64,000 bases of DNA, from assembly GCA_928721565.1 (NCBI GenBank), contig OV788638.1, positions 1,485,219 through 1,549,218 on the forward strand, written 5' to 3'. Source of the stretch: an uncultured Clostridia bacterium. GTDB lineage: Bacteria; Bacillota; Clostridia; TANB77; CAG-508. Below the pieces are notes generated by a model, which was not told the DNA's origin, did not search any database, and saw only the letters and a list, made by a program, of their open reading frames with translations. This document shows positions 1 to 9,326 of the stretch, piece after piece. The position numbers and the translations under genes are program-made. Positions within the stretch are counted from its first letter, which is position 1; each line of letters opens with the position of its first letter.

Positions 1-452
1 ATAAATACTCTTATTAACATTCCTCCTATTGATGCAATTATCAAAATAATACTTGCCATAGCTTCTTTATCTTTGTAATTTGCTATTGAATTAAATATAT
101 TTTGCACTTGCGCTTGGCCTTTTGTATATATATTAAAGATTGAAAATATTACTCCTTTTGTAATATTGTGCTTTTCATTATAATAATTTATCGATTTAGT
201 CATATTTCCTGTAAATAGTTGAGATATGGCTTTATCAGCATATTCATTTATTAATATTTCTTGTGGTGATAATTGCTGTTCGCCTTTATTTTGTATATAT
301 TCATATATAATTTTTATATTTGAATATCCATCTTTATTTACTAAATATTCTCCCACTATACTTGTCATGAATAAACCTAAAATCATTAATGTCCATATGT
401 TTCTTTTTAAAGTTTTTCTTGCTTTTTCTTTTATCTCTTTAATTTTCCACAT
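1..452 (-). CDS. N-terminal part of a membrane protein (runs off window)
   Basis: This gene starts at the ATG at 452 behind an AAGAGGAAC-type ribosome site and is still open at base 1, so only about 150 residues are visible. The protein has a short basic amphipathic start (MWKIKEIKEKARKTLKRN), a first membrane segment (about residues 20-35), a polar region of about 90 residues and the start of a second hydrophobic segment. The basic start followed by a membrane helix resembles DUF975-type membrane proteins, but the long polar loop is not typical. It lies 73 bases downstream of the sortase gene on the same strand and may be the last gene of that surface operon. Function unknown. Confidence 0.6.
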   Translation of the reverse strand, partial: MWKIKEIKEKARKTLKRNIWTLMILGLFMTSIVGEYLVNKDGYSNIKIIYEYIQNKGEQQLSPQEILINEYADKAISQLFTGNMTKSINYYNEKHNITKGVIFSIFNIYTKGQAQVQNIFNSIANYKDKEAMASIILIIASIGGMLIRVF

Positions 453-524
453 TTCTTGTTCCTCTTTCTTTATTATGCTGTAATTATACTATATCAAAAT
501 TAAATTGACAAGCAAATTCGCATT

Positions 525-1178
525 TTATGTTTCTTTAGCCTTAACTACAATTCTCTGCTTTGAATCAGTTGTACACGTAATTAGTGTAACCTCTCTTTCG
601 TCTGCAATAGATGATGTTAGACAACTTGTATCTTCTGGAAAAACTTTATAAATATCAAAGATTTCATATTCCACTTTTCCAATCTTTTCATCAGTCACAA
701 ACAACTTATCTCCCACATTAAGTTTCTTTAAATTTCTAAACATATTTTTATTTTTGAAATTGTGTCCTGCCACACAAAAATTTCCAATTTGATTTGGATC
801 TACTCCCCAAAATTTAGTTGCTGAAACATTAAGTGCTGATGTTGAATAGTTTTTCAGTACATTTGTTACTAATGAAATTGATGGTATTTCTAATTTTGCA
901 CATACATGATATCCTTTATAAGTTTTCTCAATTTCTACTTTAGGATATTCTTTTGTATTTGCTTTCTCAACCTTTTCTGAATCCGCATCTATATGATCTT
1001 GATTAATTTCTTCAATCTGCGTCACTAACTTTTTTTCTGTAGAATCTCCAGTCTGTTGTACAATCGATTCTGATCGTATTTTTGCTTCTTCTTTTTTAGA
1101 TATTCCCATACATATTATCAATGTTAGAAATGCTACAAATAATATAATATTAATAACTCTTTTAGCAATCTTTTCCAT
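525..1178 (-). CDS. Sortase (class D-like transpeptidase)
   Basis: A 217-residue membrane-anchored transpeptidase expected to cleave LPXTG-type signals and attach proteins to the cell wall. The sequence shows an N-terminal membrane anchor (about residues 7-25), a polar stalk to about residue 90, and a sortase barrel with all three catalytic residues: His139 in VAGHN, Cys202 in TLITC and Arg209 in KQRIVV. The TLITC motif and the lack of a C-terminal membrane segment fit class D best, though class assignment by eye is uncertain. It lies directly downstream of a gene whose product ends in LPKTG, which is the obvious substrate. Ribosome site AGGAGAAG precedes the ATG at 1178. Confidence 0.9.
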   Translation of the reverse strand: MEKIAKRVINIILFVAFLTLIICMGISKKEEAKIRSESIVQQTGDSTEKKLVTQIEEINQDHIDADSEKVEKANTKEYPKVEIEKTYKGYHVCAKLEIPSISLVTNVLKNYSTSALNVSATKFWGVDPNQIGNFCVAGHNFKNKNMFRNLKKLNVGDKLFVTDEKIGKVEYEIFDIYKVFPEDTSCLTSSIADEREVTLITCTTDSKQRIVVKAKET

Positions 1179-1199
1179 CTACTCTTCTCCTATGTAAAG

Positions 1200-1231
1200 C
1201 TAAAAGTATATTGTTTTTAATATACTTTTAG
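1200..1231 (-). other. Intercistronic hairpin upstream of the sortase gene
   Basis: A perfect 13-base inverted repeat (CTAAAAGTATATT and its complement) around a six-base loop lies between the LPKTG protein gene and the sortase gene. No U-tract follows on the minus strand, so it is more likely a processing or stability hairpin, or a weak attenuator, than a full terminator. Confidence 0.5.
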
Positions 1232-1270
1232 TTTTATAAATATCTTTCTTATTAATCGTGAAATATAACC

Positions 1271-2356
1271 TTATTTTTTCTTATTTATATATATTCCTAA
1301 ACCGATTACACTAAATAACACTACAGACATAATAACATATTCATTATATCCTGTCTTAGGCAATTTATTTGGAGTCTCTTGTTTAACTGTTTCATTTGGT
1401 TTAATTTCAGTTGTAGTCTGATCAGGCTTTTGTGTAGGTTGTTCTGTTTCTTCTGCAGGTGGAGTTATTTCTGGTTGACTTGGTTTTTCTTCTTCTGGTG
1501 GTGTTACTTCTTTTTCTGCAACTTTATATTCGAATGTTTTTTGTGCAATCACTGTATCAGAATTATCCCTATCGATTAATTTTAAAGTTATCGAATAGTC
1601 TCCAACTTCACTAAAAAGTGCCCTTACATTTAATGTTTGTGAAACATCTTTTCCTCCTATTTTGTATCCTTGAGGATCACCCCATCCACTTTGTATAATA
1701 TCTGTTTCAGCCTTTGTCACTCCATCAGTTGCTAATAACTTTACACTTGCATCTTTAGGTGTAGTTGCCTCTGCAATTAATCTTGCATGTTCATAATATC
1801 TTCCCATACTAGAAGAGTAAGTTAATTTCATTTCTTTTTCTACATCTTTTTCTATATCACCTGCATGTTCTAATGTAATTTGATAATCTTTATATTCTGG
1901 CTCTACTGTTAAATTCTTTACAAGTGGTGTTGTTATATCATCATAAGTTTCTGATGCATCAGAATTTGATAGTCCTTCTGCAGTTGCTGTTAATTCTGTT
2001 GGATTTGATGTTGTTATCCCTTCTTTTGCTTTAAATGTTACACTCATATTTTCTCTTGGACTTGTCCCTCCTGTAGAATCGTGAAATGTAACTTTTACTT
2101 TGTCTGTTGTATCATTTGCAGTACCTCCATCAACTGATACATACTCAAAAATATTGTTATCATATTTTACTTCAACTGTATATGCTCCTAATTGTTTTCC
2201 AAAATCAATTGTTGCTTTCACTTCTTCTCCTGGTCTTACAACTGTTTTATCTACGTCAAATTTGACTGTATCTAATGATACCGCATAACTTTTTACTGTA
2301 AAAAGAAGCATTGTAATCATTAATATTGTTATTATTAAACTTATAGTCTTTTTCAT
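1271..2356 (-). CDS. Cohesin-domain LPKTG cell-wall protein
   Basis: A 361-residue secreted surface protein. It has a signal peptide (about 1-25, ending near SYA), a cohesin-like beta-sandwich (about 26-150; typical PGEEV..., VEVKYD...FEYVSV, TGG and FKAKEG positions), a second extracellular domain (about 155-285), a Pro/Glu/Thr-rich wall spacer (about 286-330), and a C-terminal sorting signal: LPKTG at 332-336, a hydrophobic segment and a KKK tail. The sortase encoded next door is the likely anchoring enzyme. The gene upstream carries a second cohesin domain and the one above that a dockerin, so this protein is a plausible wall-bound docking partner. The domain call is by pattern; it could also be a related non-binding sandwich. 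Confidence 0.8.
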   Translation of the reverse strand: MKKTISLIITILMITMLLFTVKSYAVSLDTVKFDVDKTVVRPGEEVKATIDFGKQLGAYTVEVKYDNNIFEYVSVDGGTANDTTDKVKVTFHDSTGGTSPRENMSVTFKAKEGITTSNPTELTATAEGLSNSDASETYDDITTPLVKNLTVEPEYKDYQITLEHAGDIEKDVEKEMKLTYSSSMGRYYEHARLIAEATTPKDASVKLLATDGVTKAETDIIQSGWGDPQGYKIGGKDVSQTLNVRALFSEVGDYSITLKLIDRDNSDTVIAQKTFEYKVAEKEVTPPEEEKPSQPEITPPAEETEQPTQKPDQTTTEIKPNETVKQETPNKLPKTGYNEYVIMSVVLFSVIGLGIYINKKK

Positions 2357-2452
2357 TTTAAACCTCCATAATTTTATTTTATAACTTTATTATGGCTTTT
2401 GGTTTTATTTTTTATTAGGAAGTTTTATCGTAAATAAGAAAAATCTGTAAAA

Positions 2453-2484
2453 TTGCACATTTAAGAACCGGTCCCAAATGTGCG
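2453..2484. repeat. ACCGGT-core palindromic repeat, single unit
   Basis: One unit of the dispersed repeat seen at five other places in this window. Arms GCACATTT and AAATGTGC flank the core AAGAACCGGTCCC. It lies between two genes of the cohesin operon, so it would be transcribed within the operon. Confidence 0.8.
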
Positions 2485-2506
2485 AAAATACAGTCTCTCA
2501 ATAAGT

Positions 2507-3784
2507 TCAATCTCTTTTAATATTTTTATAAGTTAAAAATCCAATTATAATAGAAACAACAATAAATACATCAACAGCCATCAATAAGTAGTCTTTTTTA
2601 TTTTCCCTTTTTTCATTTTTAACTTCATTGTTATCATTATTCATCGTCTCTCCACTATTATCATTTTCAGAAACTTTCTTATTTACAGAGTAAGCTTCTT
2701 CAAGTCTTTTTTTCACTTTATCAACTTCTTGATTATAAATTGTTTCCTCTTGTTTATTTCTTTTATAAACATTAATTTCATATATTCTTTGAGTAAATCC
2801 ATTCGGTGCTGTAACTTTTATTTCAATTTTATTATTTCCTTCATTTAGGTTATTATTTCCTAAAATCTCTACTTTTCCCTTTTCATTTTCTGGAATTGCT
2901 AAAATATTCAATTGATTTATCTCATTTGCTACTTGTGTATTATATCGAGTTATTTGCTCATTAAATTCAGGTGACAAAATTGCATATTCTATAGCAAGAT
3001 TTTCTAAATTAGTATTTGCCATTTCTAAATTCTGTGTTTTAGTAACTTTTATTTTATATTCTTGGCGTTTTTCCTGATTTGTTACTACTACATTTATAAT
3101 ATTTAGTCCATCTTTTAAATTCTTATTTCCAGAAACCTCTATTTTTGCATTCTCATTTTCTGCTATTGTTTGAACTTCAATATCTTTTATTTCTTTTAAT
3201 TGTTCAGGTAAAGTTAAACTATAATCATATATATCTGTTTCAAAATCTGGTACAATTCCTTCCACATTTAATCTTAATGACTTTAATTGAGTACTATTTT
3301 GATTTTGTATAGCTCTACCGTTAACACCTTCAGCAACATCTTGTTCTAGAATTTCAATTTGAAAATTTTCAAAATCAGTTTGCATCAAATTAGTATTTTC
3401 ATCAAAAAATTCTCCATTCACATCAAAATCAGCTATCCCTGGTGCAATTGATTTAAATTTTAATTTTTCAAGTTCTCCCTGTTTAGCTTCTGTTCCACCA
3501 TTTGTATCATACCAAACAATTTTAACTTTATTACCAATAACATTTGAATTTTCAGGTCCAGAAACAAATTCTAATTTTGTTGTATCAAAAAATATTTCTA
3601 TAGAATATACTGATGTGTTTATTCCTTTTAAATTAAGACTAACTTCAAATTCATCTCCTATAATCACATTATCCTTATCACTTTGCAAATAAAATGTTGC
3701 ATTTTCTAATGCTCTACTTTTTAAAGGATAACTAAATAGAATTATCATAAAAATTGTTATAACAAAATATATAATCTTTTTCAT
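2507..3784 (-). CDS. Membrane-anchored cohesin and cadherin-like repeat protein
   Basis: A 425-residue surface protein. It has a signal peptide (about 1-25), a cohesin-like domain (about 26-145: IGDEFEVSLNL, IFFDTTKLEFVSG, WYDTNGGTE), two cadherin-like beta-sandwich repeats of the PF12733 type (about 165-250 and 255-345; both keep the L..L.......F....YDYSL or YNTQV signature and the GLNIINVVVT or GNNKIEIKVT strand), a charged spacer, and a C-terminal membrane helix (about 398-418) with a basic tail. There is no LPXTG, so it is probably held in the membrane. It is separated from the dockerin enzyme gene upstream by only 21 bases, indicating one operon. Confidence 0.78.
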   Translation of the reverse strand: MKKIIYFVITIFMIILFSYPLKSRALENATFYLQSDKDNVIIGDEFEVSLNLKGINTSVYSIEIFFDTTKLEFVSGPENSNVIGNKVKIVWYDTNGGTEAKQGELEKLKFKSIAPGIADFDVNGEFFDENTNLMQTDFENFQIEILEQDVAEGVNGRAIQNQNSTQLKSLRLNVEGIVPDFETDIYDYSLTLPEQLKEIKDIEVQTIAENENAKIEVSGNKNLKDGLNIINVVVTNQEKRQEYKIKVTKTQNLEMANTNLENLAIEYAILSPEFNEQITRYNTQVANEINQLNILAIPENEKGKVEILGNNNLNEGNNKIEIKVTAPNGFTQRIYEINVYKRNKQEETIYNQEVDKVKKRLEEAYSVNKKVSENDNSGETMNNDNNEVKNEKRENKKDYLLMAVDVFIVVSIIIGFLTYKNIKRD

Positions 3785-3805
3785 TTTATTATCTTTCCCT
3801 AAAAA

Positions 3806-5801
3806 TTATTGTTTTATAATCTGCAAACCTAAAATATGTCTTTGAATTAACAGTAAGTCTACTGATGATGGTTTATTTCCATTTTTTCTTATATTTGCAG
3901 ATTTTTGATAAACGTCATCTAAAGTTTCAATTTCTAATATATGTCTTTGTAAAACTAACAAATCAACACTATTGATTTTTCCATCACCATTGACATCACC
4001 ATATACTATAATTTGGTATTCTTTTAAAATCTTTCCATCTTCTTTAACCTGAATTTTATTTCCTGTTCCAATTATTACATTATTTGATAAAACTTCATTT
4101 TTTGAATTAACAATCGCTATTTCTAAATTAGAAATTATATTGTTTTTTATATCTCCAACTGTATTTTGAGTATAATCTATTCCACTCACATCTAAATTAT
4201 TTAAAATTAATGGAGCAGTAAATTGAACCTCCGCTTCTTGCATTTTTCTTACTACTGTTATTTTACATTTTGCTTTTATATTTTCATTTTCTTCAGAAAT
4301 TGCATAAATAATTGTTTCTCCTTCTTTTTGTGCTGTAATTACTCCATTTTCGTCTATTGTAGCAATTTTTTCATTACCACTTTTAAAATTTATTTTAGTA
4401 TTATTTGCGTTAGCTGGTTCAATATATGCATTAATTTTTAAATTTTCTCCTATTGAAATATATAATTCTTCTTTATCTAAATTAATTCCTGTAACCTTAT
4501 TATATGCAGGCATTTCTGTTACATAAGTTTGAAAAATATATCCAACCATACCATTTTCTAACTGAACTCTATCCCATCTTTCTCCATTACTTATACTTTT
4601 TGCAATTCTAGTCATTTTTGCATCTCTGCTAATCATCGTTATTACTTCATAAGATGTACTTGGACCTGTTCTTACATTTACACTCGTGGCATTACAATAA
4701 ACTTTAGTATTATCTTCTATATAATTGTTCGAATTAATATTTGGACTCTCTTTTTGAATATCTGGCATACTATTATAAACAGGAATAATAAATGAAATTG
4801 GCAAATCTAGTATCCCACTTTTCTTATATCCATTATAGATTGATTTGGATTCCTGATATGGAGCTAATACATTTGTCATATATTGATGTGAAAATAAATT
4901 ATTTTCTCTATCATCATTTACATCAAATTTTTGCAAATACACTGTATTTTGTCCAACCTGTATATAACTTGAACCTATAAAAATTCCTCCACCTGAAATC
5001 GCTTTTTCTTTATTATTCCATGGAATCAAATATTTATTTTTAGTTGCTTGACTTGCACCTTTTCCATCTTTTGCAAATTGAAGTCCATTTTTTATTGCCC
5101 CCATTGGCTCTGTAGAACTTGTAGCACCTATGTTATAAAAATTGTATAATCCTTCATATCCAGATACCTTTCCACTTATAGAACTATGTGATAAAAAAGG
5201 ACCAACTTCTTGCTTTATTCTTGATGCTAAATGATATGTGCTTACAGCTGATTTTTGTCCTCCTCTTAATATTAATTCCGAATATGTTTCATTTGTATTT
5301 ATCATATTTCCTTTATTGTCTAAGTATGATACTTTGTTTTGATAAAATTCTGTTCCATATAATATTTTTTCAATACTATTTATGCCATTAGCACTAGAAT
5401 TATATGATAATGTTTCGAATTGAAAAATTCGCACTTCATTTAAAAAATTTCTCGGATCCATTGCATATTTCACGGCCAGTTCTGAAGAATCTACCCATCC
5501 ACTGTCAACTTCTACATTGTACTGCCCAGGTGTTGTATTTTTCCAGTTATCAGAATATGTCTTTGGTACTAAATTTTTTCCAAATTGACTTTCTTGTTGT
5601 ATTACATTATTCCAATCTAGATTCGTATACAGCGCGATAAAACTCCAATTAGGATGATTCTTTTGTATTTCTTTTAAATATGGCTGATAACTACTTGGAA
5701 AGCTTTCTATACCGTTCTCTTTTTGTTGATGCTTCTACTCTGTTACAAAATATCAAACTTATAAATATTCCAATTATGATAGTTATTATCTTTTTTGTCA
5801 T
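3806..5801 (-). CDS. Dockerin-bearing glucosaminidase autolysin, frameshifted near its 5' end
   Basis: Predicted peptidoglycan beta-N-acetylglucosaminidase. The ATG at 5801 has a GAGGAAAA ribosome site and a signal peptide, but the frame shifts by one base at an A/T run at about 5715-5731. Downstream the protein continues with PSSYQPYLKEIQKNHPNWSF and MDPRNFLNE, features of clostridial glucosaminidase proteins. Then come the catalytic domain (to about main-frame residue 240), an SH3b wall-binding domain (about 258-320), a Big2-like domain (about 325-400), and a C-terminal dockerin of two EF-hand-like repeats. The first repeat has a complete calcium loop (DVNGDGKINSVD); the second is degenerate (NIRKNGNKPSSVD) but keeps VDLLLIQRHILG. 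The total length of 1996 bases is one base over a multiple of three. This may be a sequence error or a recent inactivating mutation. Confidence 0.82.
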
Positions 5802-5856
5802 TTTTTCCTCTTTTTTTATTTTTTGATATTTTCTCCATTTCTTATTGAATATATAC

Positions 5857-5895
5857 AAAAAATACTAGAGCAGAAAATTTTCTACTCTAGTATTT
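5857..5895 (-). terminator. Terminator downstream of mutL
   Basis: A near-perfect inverted repeat (AATACTAGAG with its complement, one mismatch, AT-rich centre) is followed on the minus strand by a T6 run. It separates mutL from the surface operon. Confidence 0.7.
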
Positions 5896-5954
5896 AGAAA
5901 AGTATTAAATTTTTATTCATTTTCCTTCTTATTATTGTCTTTATCACTTTTTAT

Positions 5955-7628
5955 CTATTTGAACAACTCATCTTTACTAAACTTTATAGTTGTTGGTCTA
6001 CCATGAGGACAAGTAAAAGGATTCTTTAATTTTAGTAATCTTTGAATTAAATTGTCAACTTCTTGCCTACTCAAATCCATATTAGCCTTTACAGCTGCCT
6101 TACATGCAACTGTAGCAATAAATCTTTCTTCAACATCTTTAATCGCAGTTCTCTCAGTTGTAAGCATCTCATCTAATACATCTAAAAACATTTTATTTTT
6201 ATTGACTTTATACTCAATATCTGGAATTCCACTAATTTTTACAGAATTTTCTCCAAACAATTCAATATCAAATCCTGTATTTCTAAAAAGTTCAATATTT
6301 TCTTTTACAAATTCAATTTCTTTATGTGATAAATTATAAACTTCTGGTATTAACATTAATTGGCTATTATTCTGAAGATGATTTTTATAGTTTTCTTTTA
6401 TCTGCTCATACAATATTCTTTCATGTCCAGCATGTTGATCAATTAAAAACATATCATTTCCAATTTCTATTATTATAAAAGTTCTAAATAAAATTCCAAT
6501 ATATTTGTATTCGATTTCTCTTTTATTCTCTCTGTTTATCAATTCTACTGGTTTATCATTTTTAAATTTATTGGTTAAAAATACTAATTCATTTTCTATA
6601 TAATTTTCTTTCTTTTGTTCCTTTTCATCATTATCTAAAAATTCACCATTTAGCATTGAACTTTTTATTGCATGATAAAATACTTTGTAGAGTTTATTTT
6701 CATCATTAAATCTTACTTCCATTTTAGTAGGATGAACATTTACATCATAGTAATTTGCTGGCATCTCTAAATTTAAAATGAAAAAGCCATATTTTCCAAT
6801 CCCTGTTGCACCTTTAAATGCTTGATCTGCACTATTGGTTAAAATTTGATTTTTTATATTTCTTTTATTTAAATACAAAATTTGACTTTTCCTATTATCT
6901 CTTGCTATTGTTGTATTTCCAATTACTCCTGTTACTTTTATTCCTTCACTTTCATAATTTACATCTAACAGATTTTTTTCAATCTCTTTTCCATATAACA
7001 GGTAAATAATATCTCTAATATTTCCGTTTCCATTTGTTTGAAATACAATTTTTCTATCATTTATTAGCTTAAATGCTATATCTGAATTTACTAAAGCTGT
7101 TTTTTGAACCCATTCTCTTATATACCTAAATTCAGTTGCATCATTTTTTAAGAATTTATATCTTACAGGAGTATTAAAAAATAACTTTTCAACCATAATA
7201 GTAGTTCCTACTGGAAGTCCCATTTCTTCTACTTCGATTATTTCTCCCGCTTCTGCTATAATTTTTGTCCCATTTTCTTCTGCAGTTTTTGTCATCATTG
7301 TAAGCTCTGATATTGATGCAATACTTGCTAGCGCCTCTCCTCTAAACCCCATAGAATATGTATGTTCTAAGTCTTCTATTTTTCTTATTTTACTTGTTGC
7401 ATGCCTTTCAAGTGATAGTGGAATATCATTTGAAGATATTCCTTTTCCATTATCTACTATTTTTACTAAAGTTTTTCCACCATTTTTTATTTCTATTATT
7501 ATTTTTGTTGCTCCTGCATCTATCGAATTTTCTACTAATTCTTTTACTACATTTGCTGGCCTTTCTATTACTTCTCCTGCCGCTATTTTATTTATTGTTA
7601 AATCATCTAATAGTACTATGTTTCCCAT
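5955..7628 (-). CDS. mutL: DNA mismatch repair protein MutL
   Basis: A 557-residue mismatch-repair ATPase that couples MutS recognition to strand incision. The N-terminal GHKL ATPase shows the expected motifs: AAGEVIERPANVVKELVENSIDAG, DNGKGI and GFRGEALASIAS. The C-terminal domain has the endonuclease motif DQHAGHERILYE, the ACKAAVK motif and the CPHGRPT motif, all features of nicking MutL proteins in bacteria without MutH. The start at 7628 has an AAGGAG site. Unlike many Clostridia, mutL here is not beside mutS; mutS lies at the far right end of the window. Slightly short for the family (usually 600-650), with a compact linker. Confidence 0.96.
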   Translation of the reverse strand: MGNIVLLDDLTINKIAAGEVIERPANVVKELVENSIDAGATKIIIEIKNGGKTLVKIVDNGKGISSNDIPLSLERHATSKIRKIEDLEHTYSMGFRGEALASIASISELTMMTKTAEENGTKIIAEAGEIIEVEEMGLPVGTTIMVEKLFFNTPVRYKFLKNDATEFRYIREWVQKTALVNSDIAFKLINDRKIVFQTNGNGNIRDIIYLLYGKEIEKNLLDVNYESEGIKVTGVIGNTTIARDNRKSQILYLNKRNIKNQILTNSADQAFKGATGIGKYGFFILNLEMPANYYDVNVHPTKMEVRFNDENKLYKVFYHAIKSSMLNGEFLDNDEKEQKKENYIENELVFLTNKFKNDKPVELINRENKREIEYKYIGILFRTFIIIEIGNDMFLIDQHAGHERILYEQIKENYKNHLQNNSQLMLIPEVYNLSHKEIEFVKENIELFRNTGFDIELFGENSVKISGIPDIEYKVNKNKMFLDVLDEMLTTERTAIKDVEERFIATVACKAAVKANMDLSRQEVDNLIQRLLKLKNPFTCPHGRPTTIKFSKDELFK

Positions 7629-7670
7629 TTATTTCTCCTTTTTCTATTGCTAACTATATCACAATAAACA

Positions 7671-7707
7671 AAATAAAACAACCCTACATTGTAGAGTTGT
7701 TTTATTG
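7671..7707 (-). terminator. Terminator downstream of the 299-aa gene
   Basis: Stem AATAAAACAAC pairing with GTTGTTTTATT around a GTAG/CTAC extension, followed by a T-rich stretch on the minus strand. Confidence 0.65.
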
Positions 7708-7711
7708 GATT

Positions 7712-8611
7712 TTAATCTTTTTTTAATGCGAATACATAATAAAGGACATTAATATTTTCATCTAGTCTCACAGACTTTATTTCTAATTTTTCAAATGCTG
7801 GTATTTTGTATTGTGCCACTGACTTTTTAGTTGCTATTTCTTCCAGAATCATCTTTGCAAGATTTTCTTCATTTTCTGCTACATATTTTGCTTTGTCCAT
7901 TTTCCATTCGAAAACAATATTTGCATCGACATATATATAATCATATGCCTTATTACTTCCAGGTTTCTTCACAAACTTTGGTTTCTGAATTTTAGTTACA
8001 AATCTATGAATTTCATCTGGCTTTTTCCTTTTACCATATTCTACATCATTCTTACAATAATCAGCAAGTGTTTCCAGTGTATCACCTGGTTTTAATCTAG
8101 CAAATGCTCTTTGAAATACATGATAGTCTCTAAAACCTAACATGTTTCCAAGACAACTTGTATTATATGGCCGACAATTAATTGCCTTTCTACCTTTTTC
8201 AATTTTTACTTTACGTATTGCTATATCTTTTGGTAATACATCTTCTATTTTTTCGCATGTATATACACCTTTATCATTGAAATAATAAAGCTTTCCTTGA
8301 AAAACTTTATATACAGTATTAGTTATTTCAAGATTTTTCTCAGCTTCTCTGTTGATTTCTGTAAATCTAAGAATATCTTTTTCAAGTTTCTCAATTGTAT
8401 CACCAATTTCTAGACAAGCAATTGCTCTTGCTTCTGGACCAATGATATCTTCACAATAATTCTGTTTTCTTTTATAATCATATTTCAATCCTTCTAGTTT
8501 CATTTTCTGGGCATCTTGTCTTGATACACAAGTATAAACTCCACCAGCATCAAAATAAAATATTTGCTGTCTTATTACCCGTAACGCTTTAAGTTTTCGA
8601 TGTTCATCCAT
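7712..8611 (-). CDS. Unrecognised 299-aa protein with an internal duplication
   Basis: I do not recognise a family. The soluble protein contains two related segments: IFYFDAGGVYTCVS (about 17-30) and LYYFNDKGVYTCEK (about 111-124), each followed by a stretch with paired Cys and basic residues, suggesting a tandem duplication. The middle part (Cys-containing, about 140-190) is rich in basic and aromatic residues. It has no signal peptide or membrane segment. The ATG at 8611 has a TTAGGAGGT ribosome site, and the gene has its own promoter and terminator, so it is a stand-alone unit between mutL and the Ham1 genes. Confidence 0.75.
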   Translation of the reverse strand: MDEHRKLKALRVIRQQIFYFDAGGVYTCVSRQDAQKMKLEGLKYDYKRKQNYCEDIIGPEARAIACLEIGDTIEKLEKDILRFTEINREAEKNLEITNTVYKVFQGKLYYFNDKGVYTCEKIEDVLPKDIAIRKVKIEKGRKAINCRPYNTSCLGNMLGFRDYHVFQRAFARLKPGDTLETLADYCKNDVEYGKRKKPDEIHRFVTKIQKPKFVKKPGSNKAYDYIYVDANIVFEWKMDKAKYVAENEENLAKMILEEIATKKSVAQYKIPAFEKLEIKSVRLDENINVLYYVFALKKD

Positions 8612-8691
8612 TTTTTCTTACCTCCTAAAATTATACTAGAGGCTTCGAAACCTCCAGCAATATACCTTTGGTTTCCAAAAATATCTTTTAA

Positions 8692-8720
8692 ATTATAGCA
8701 TATATTTATGTAGAATGCAA
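8692..8720 (-). promoter_or_regulatory. Sigma-A promoter for the 299-aa gene
   Basis: Minus-strand TTGCAT (8715-8720), 17-base spacer, TATAAT (8692-8697). The roughly 75-base leader contains a small GC-rich hairpin (GAGG...TTCGAA...CCTC, about 8639-8654). Confidence 0.6.
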
Positions 8721-8727
8721 ATTAATA

Positions 8728-9324
8728 TTATATACTTTTCCTTATAAAATCAACTACATCATCAATATTATCTTTTTTTCTATATTGATTTTTTTCTTTT
8801 TCTGTTAAGTCAACTAAATATTTATTAAATTCAGGAATAATACTAATTGAATCTAATGGGTAACCTGGATTTCTATTTTCACTTGGTGTATCTACAAAAT
8901 AAAAATGCTCCTTATTCCATGAAAATTCAGCTGTTCCTTTATCACTGCAGACTACCATTCCATAAACCCATTTGGCCATCAGTTTTTTACCATTTTCTTT
9001 TACTAATTTAGTATAATGTTCTATCATTTCATCATCATTAAGTTCTTTTCCATTTATTCTTCTCACATATGTTCCTGGTTGCTTTTCTTCTGGCAAGTTC
9101 TCTATAAATAAATTATTATCCATTCCAATTGTTGGTATTTTTGTTGCTTCATAATATGTCTTTGCTTTTATATATGCATTTTCTATCGCATTTTTTCCAT
9201 TTTCATTTATTGGCAAATTTATTTCTAAATCTTTTATTGTTATTAACTCTATTCCTTTATTTTCTAATGCCTGTTTATATTTATTTATCTTTGCAGGATT
9301 TGTTGTTGCAAATAATACTTTCAT
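8728..9324 (-). CDS. Divergent Ham1/RdgB-family nucleotide pyrophosphatase
   Basis: A 198-residue member of the Ham1/ITPase fold family, which hydrolyses non-canonical purine triphosphates to monophosphate and pyrophosphate. Visible features are the N-terminal FATTNPAKINKY (family: SxNxxKxxE), PTIGMDNNLFIE in place of the usual ADDSGLEV, and the GYPLDSI region near the C-terminus. It is clearly more divergent than the gene immediately upstream, which encodes a canonical RdgB; two bases separate them. The pair may be a duplication in which this copy has changed substrate. Start at 9324 with an AAGGAG site. Confidence 0.75.
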   Translation of the reverse strand: MKVLFATTNPAKINKYKQALENKGIELITIKDLEINLPINENGKNAIENAYIKAKTYYEATKIPTIGMDNNLFIENLPEEKQPGTYVRRINGKELNDDEMIEHYTKLVKENGKKLMAKWVYGMVVCSDKGTAEFSWNKEHFYFVDTPSENRNPGYPLDSISIIPEFNKYLVDLTEKEKNQYRKKDNIDDVVDFIRKSI

Positions 9325-9326
9325 TT

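Noticed and set aside
226..483. Plus-strand ORF of 85 codons at the left edge
   Set aside because: It is antisense to a better supported minus-strand membrane protein with a ribosome site at 452; its composition is that of an antisense shadow.
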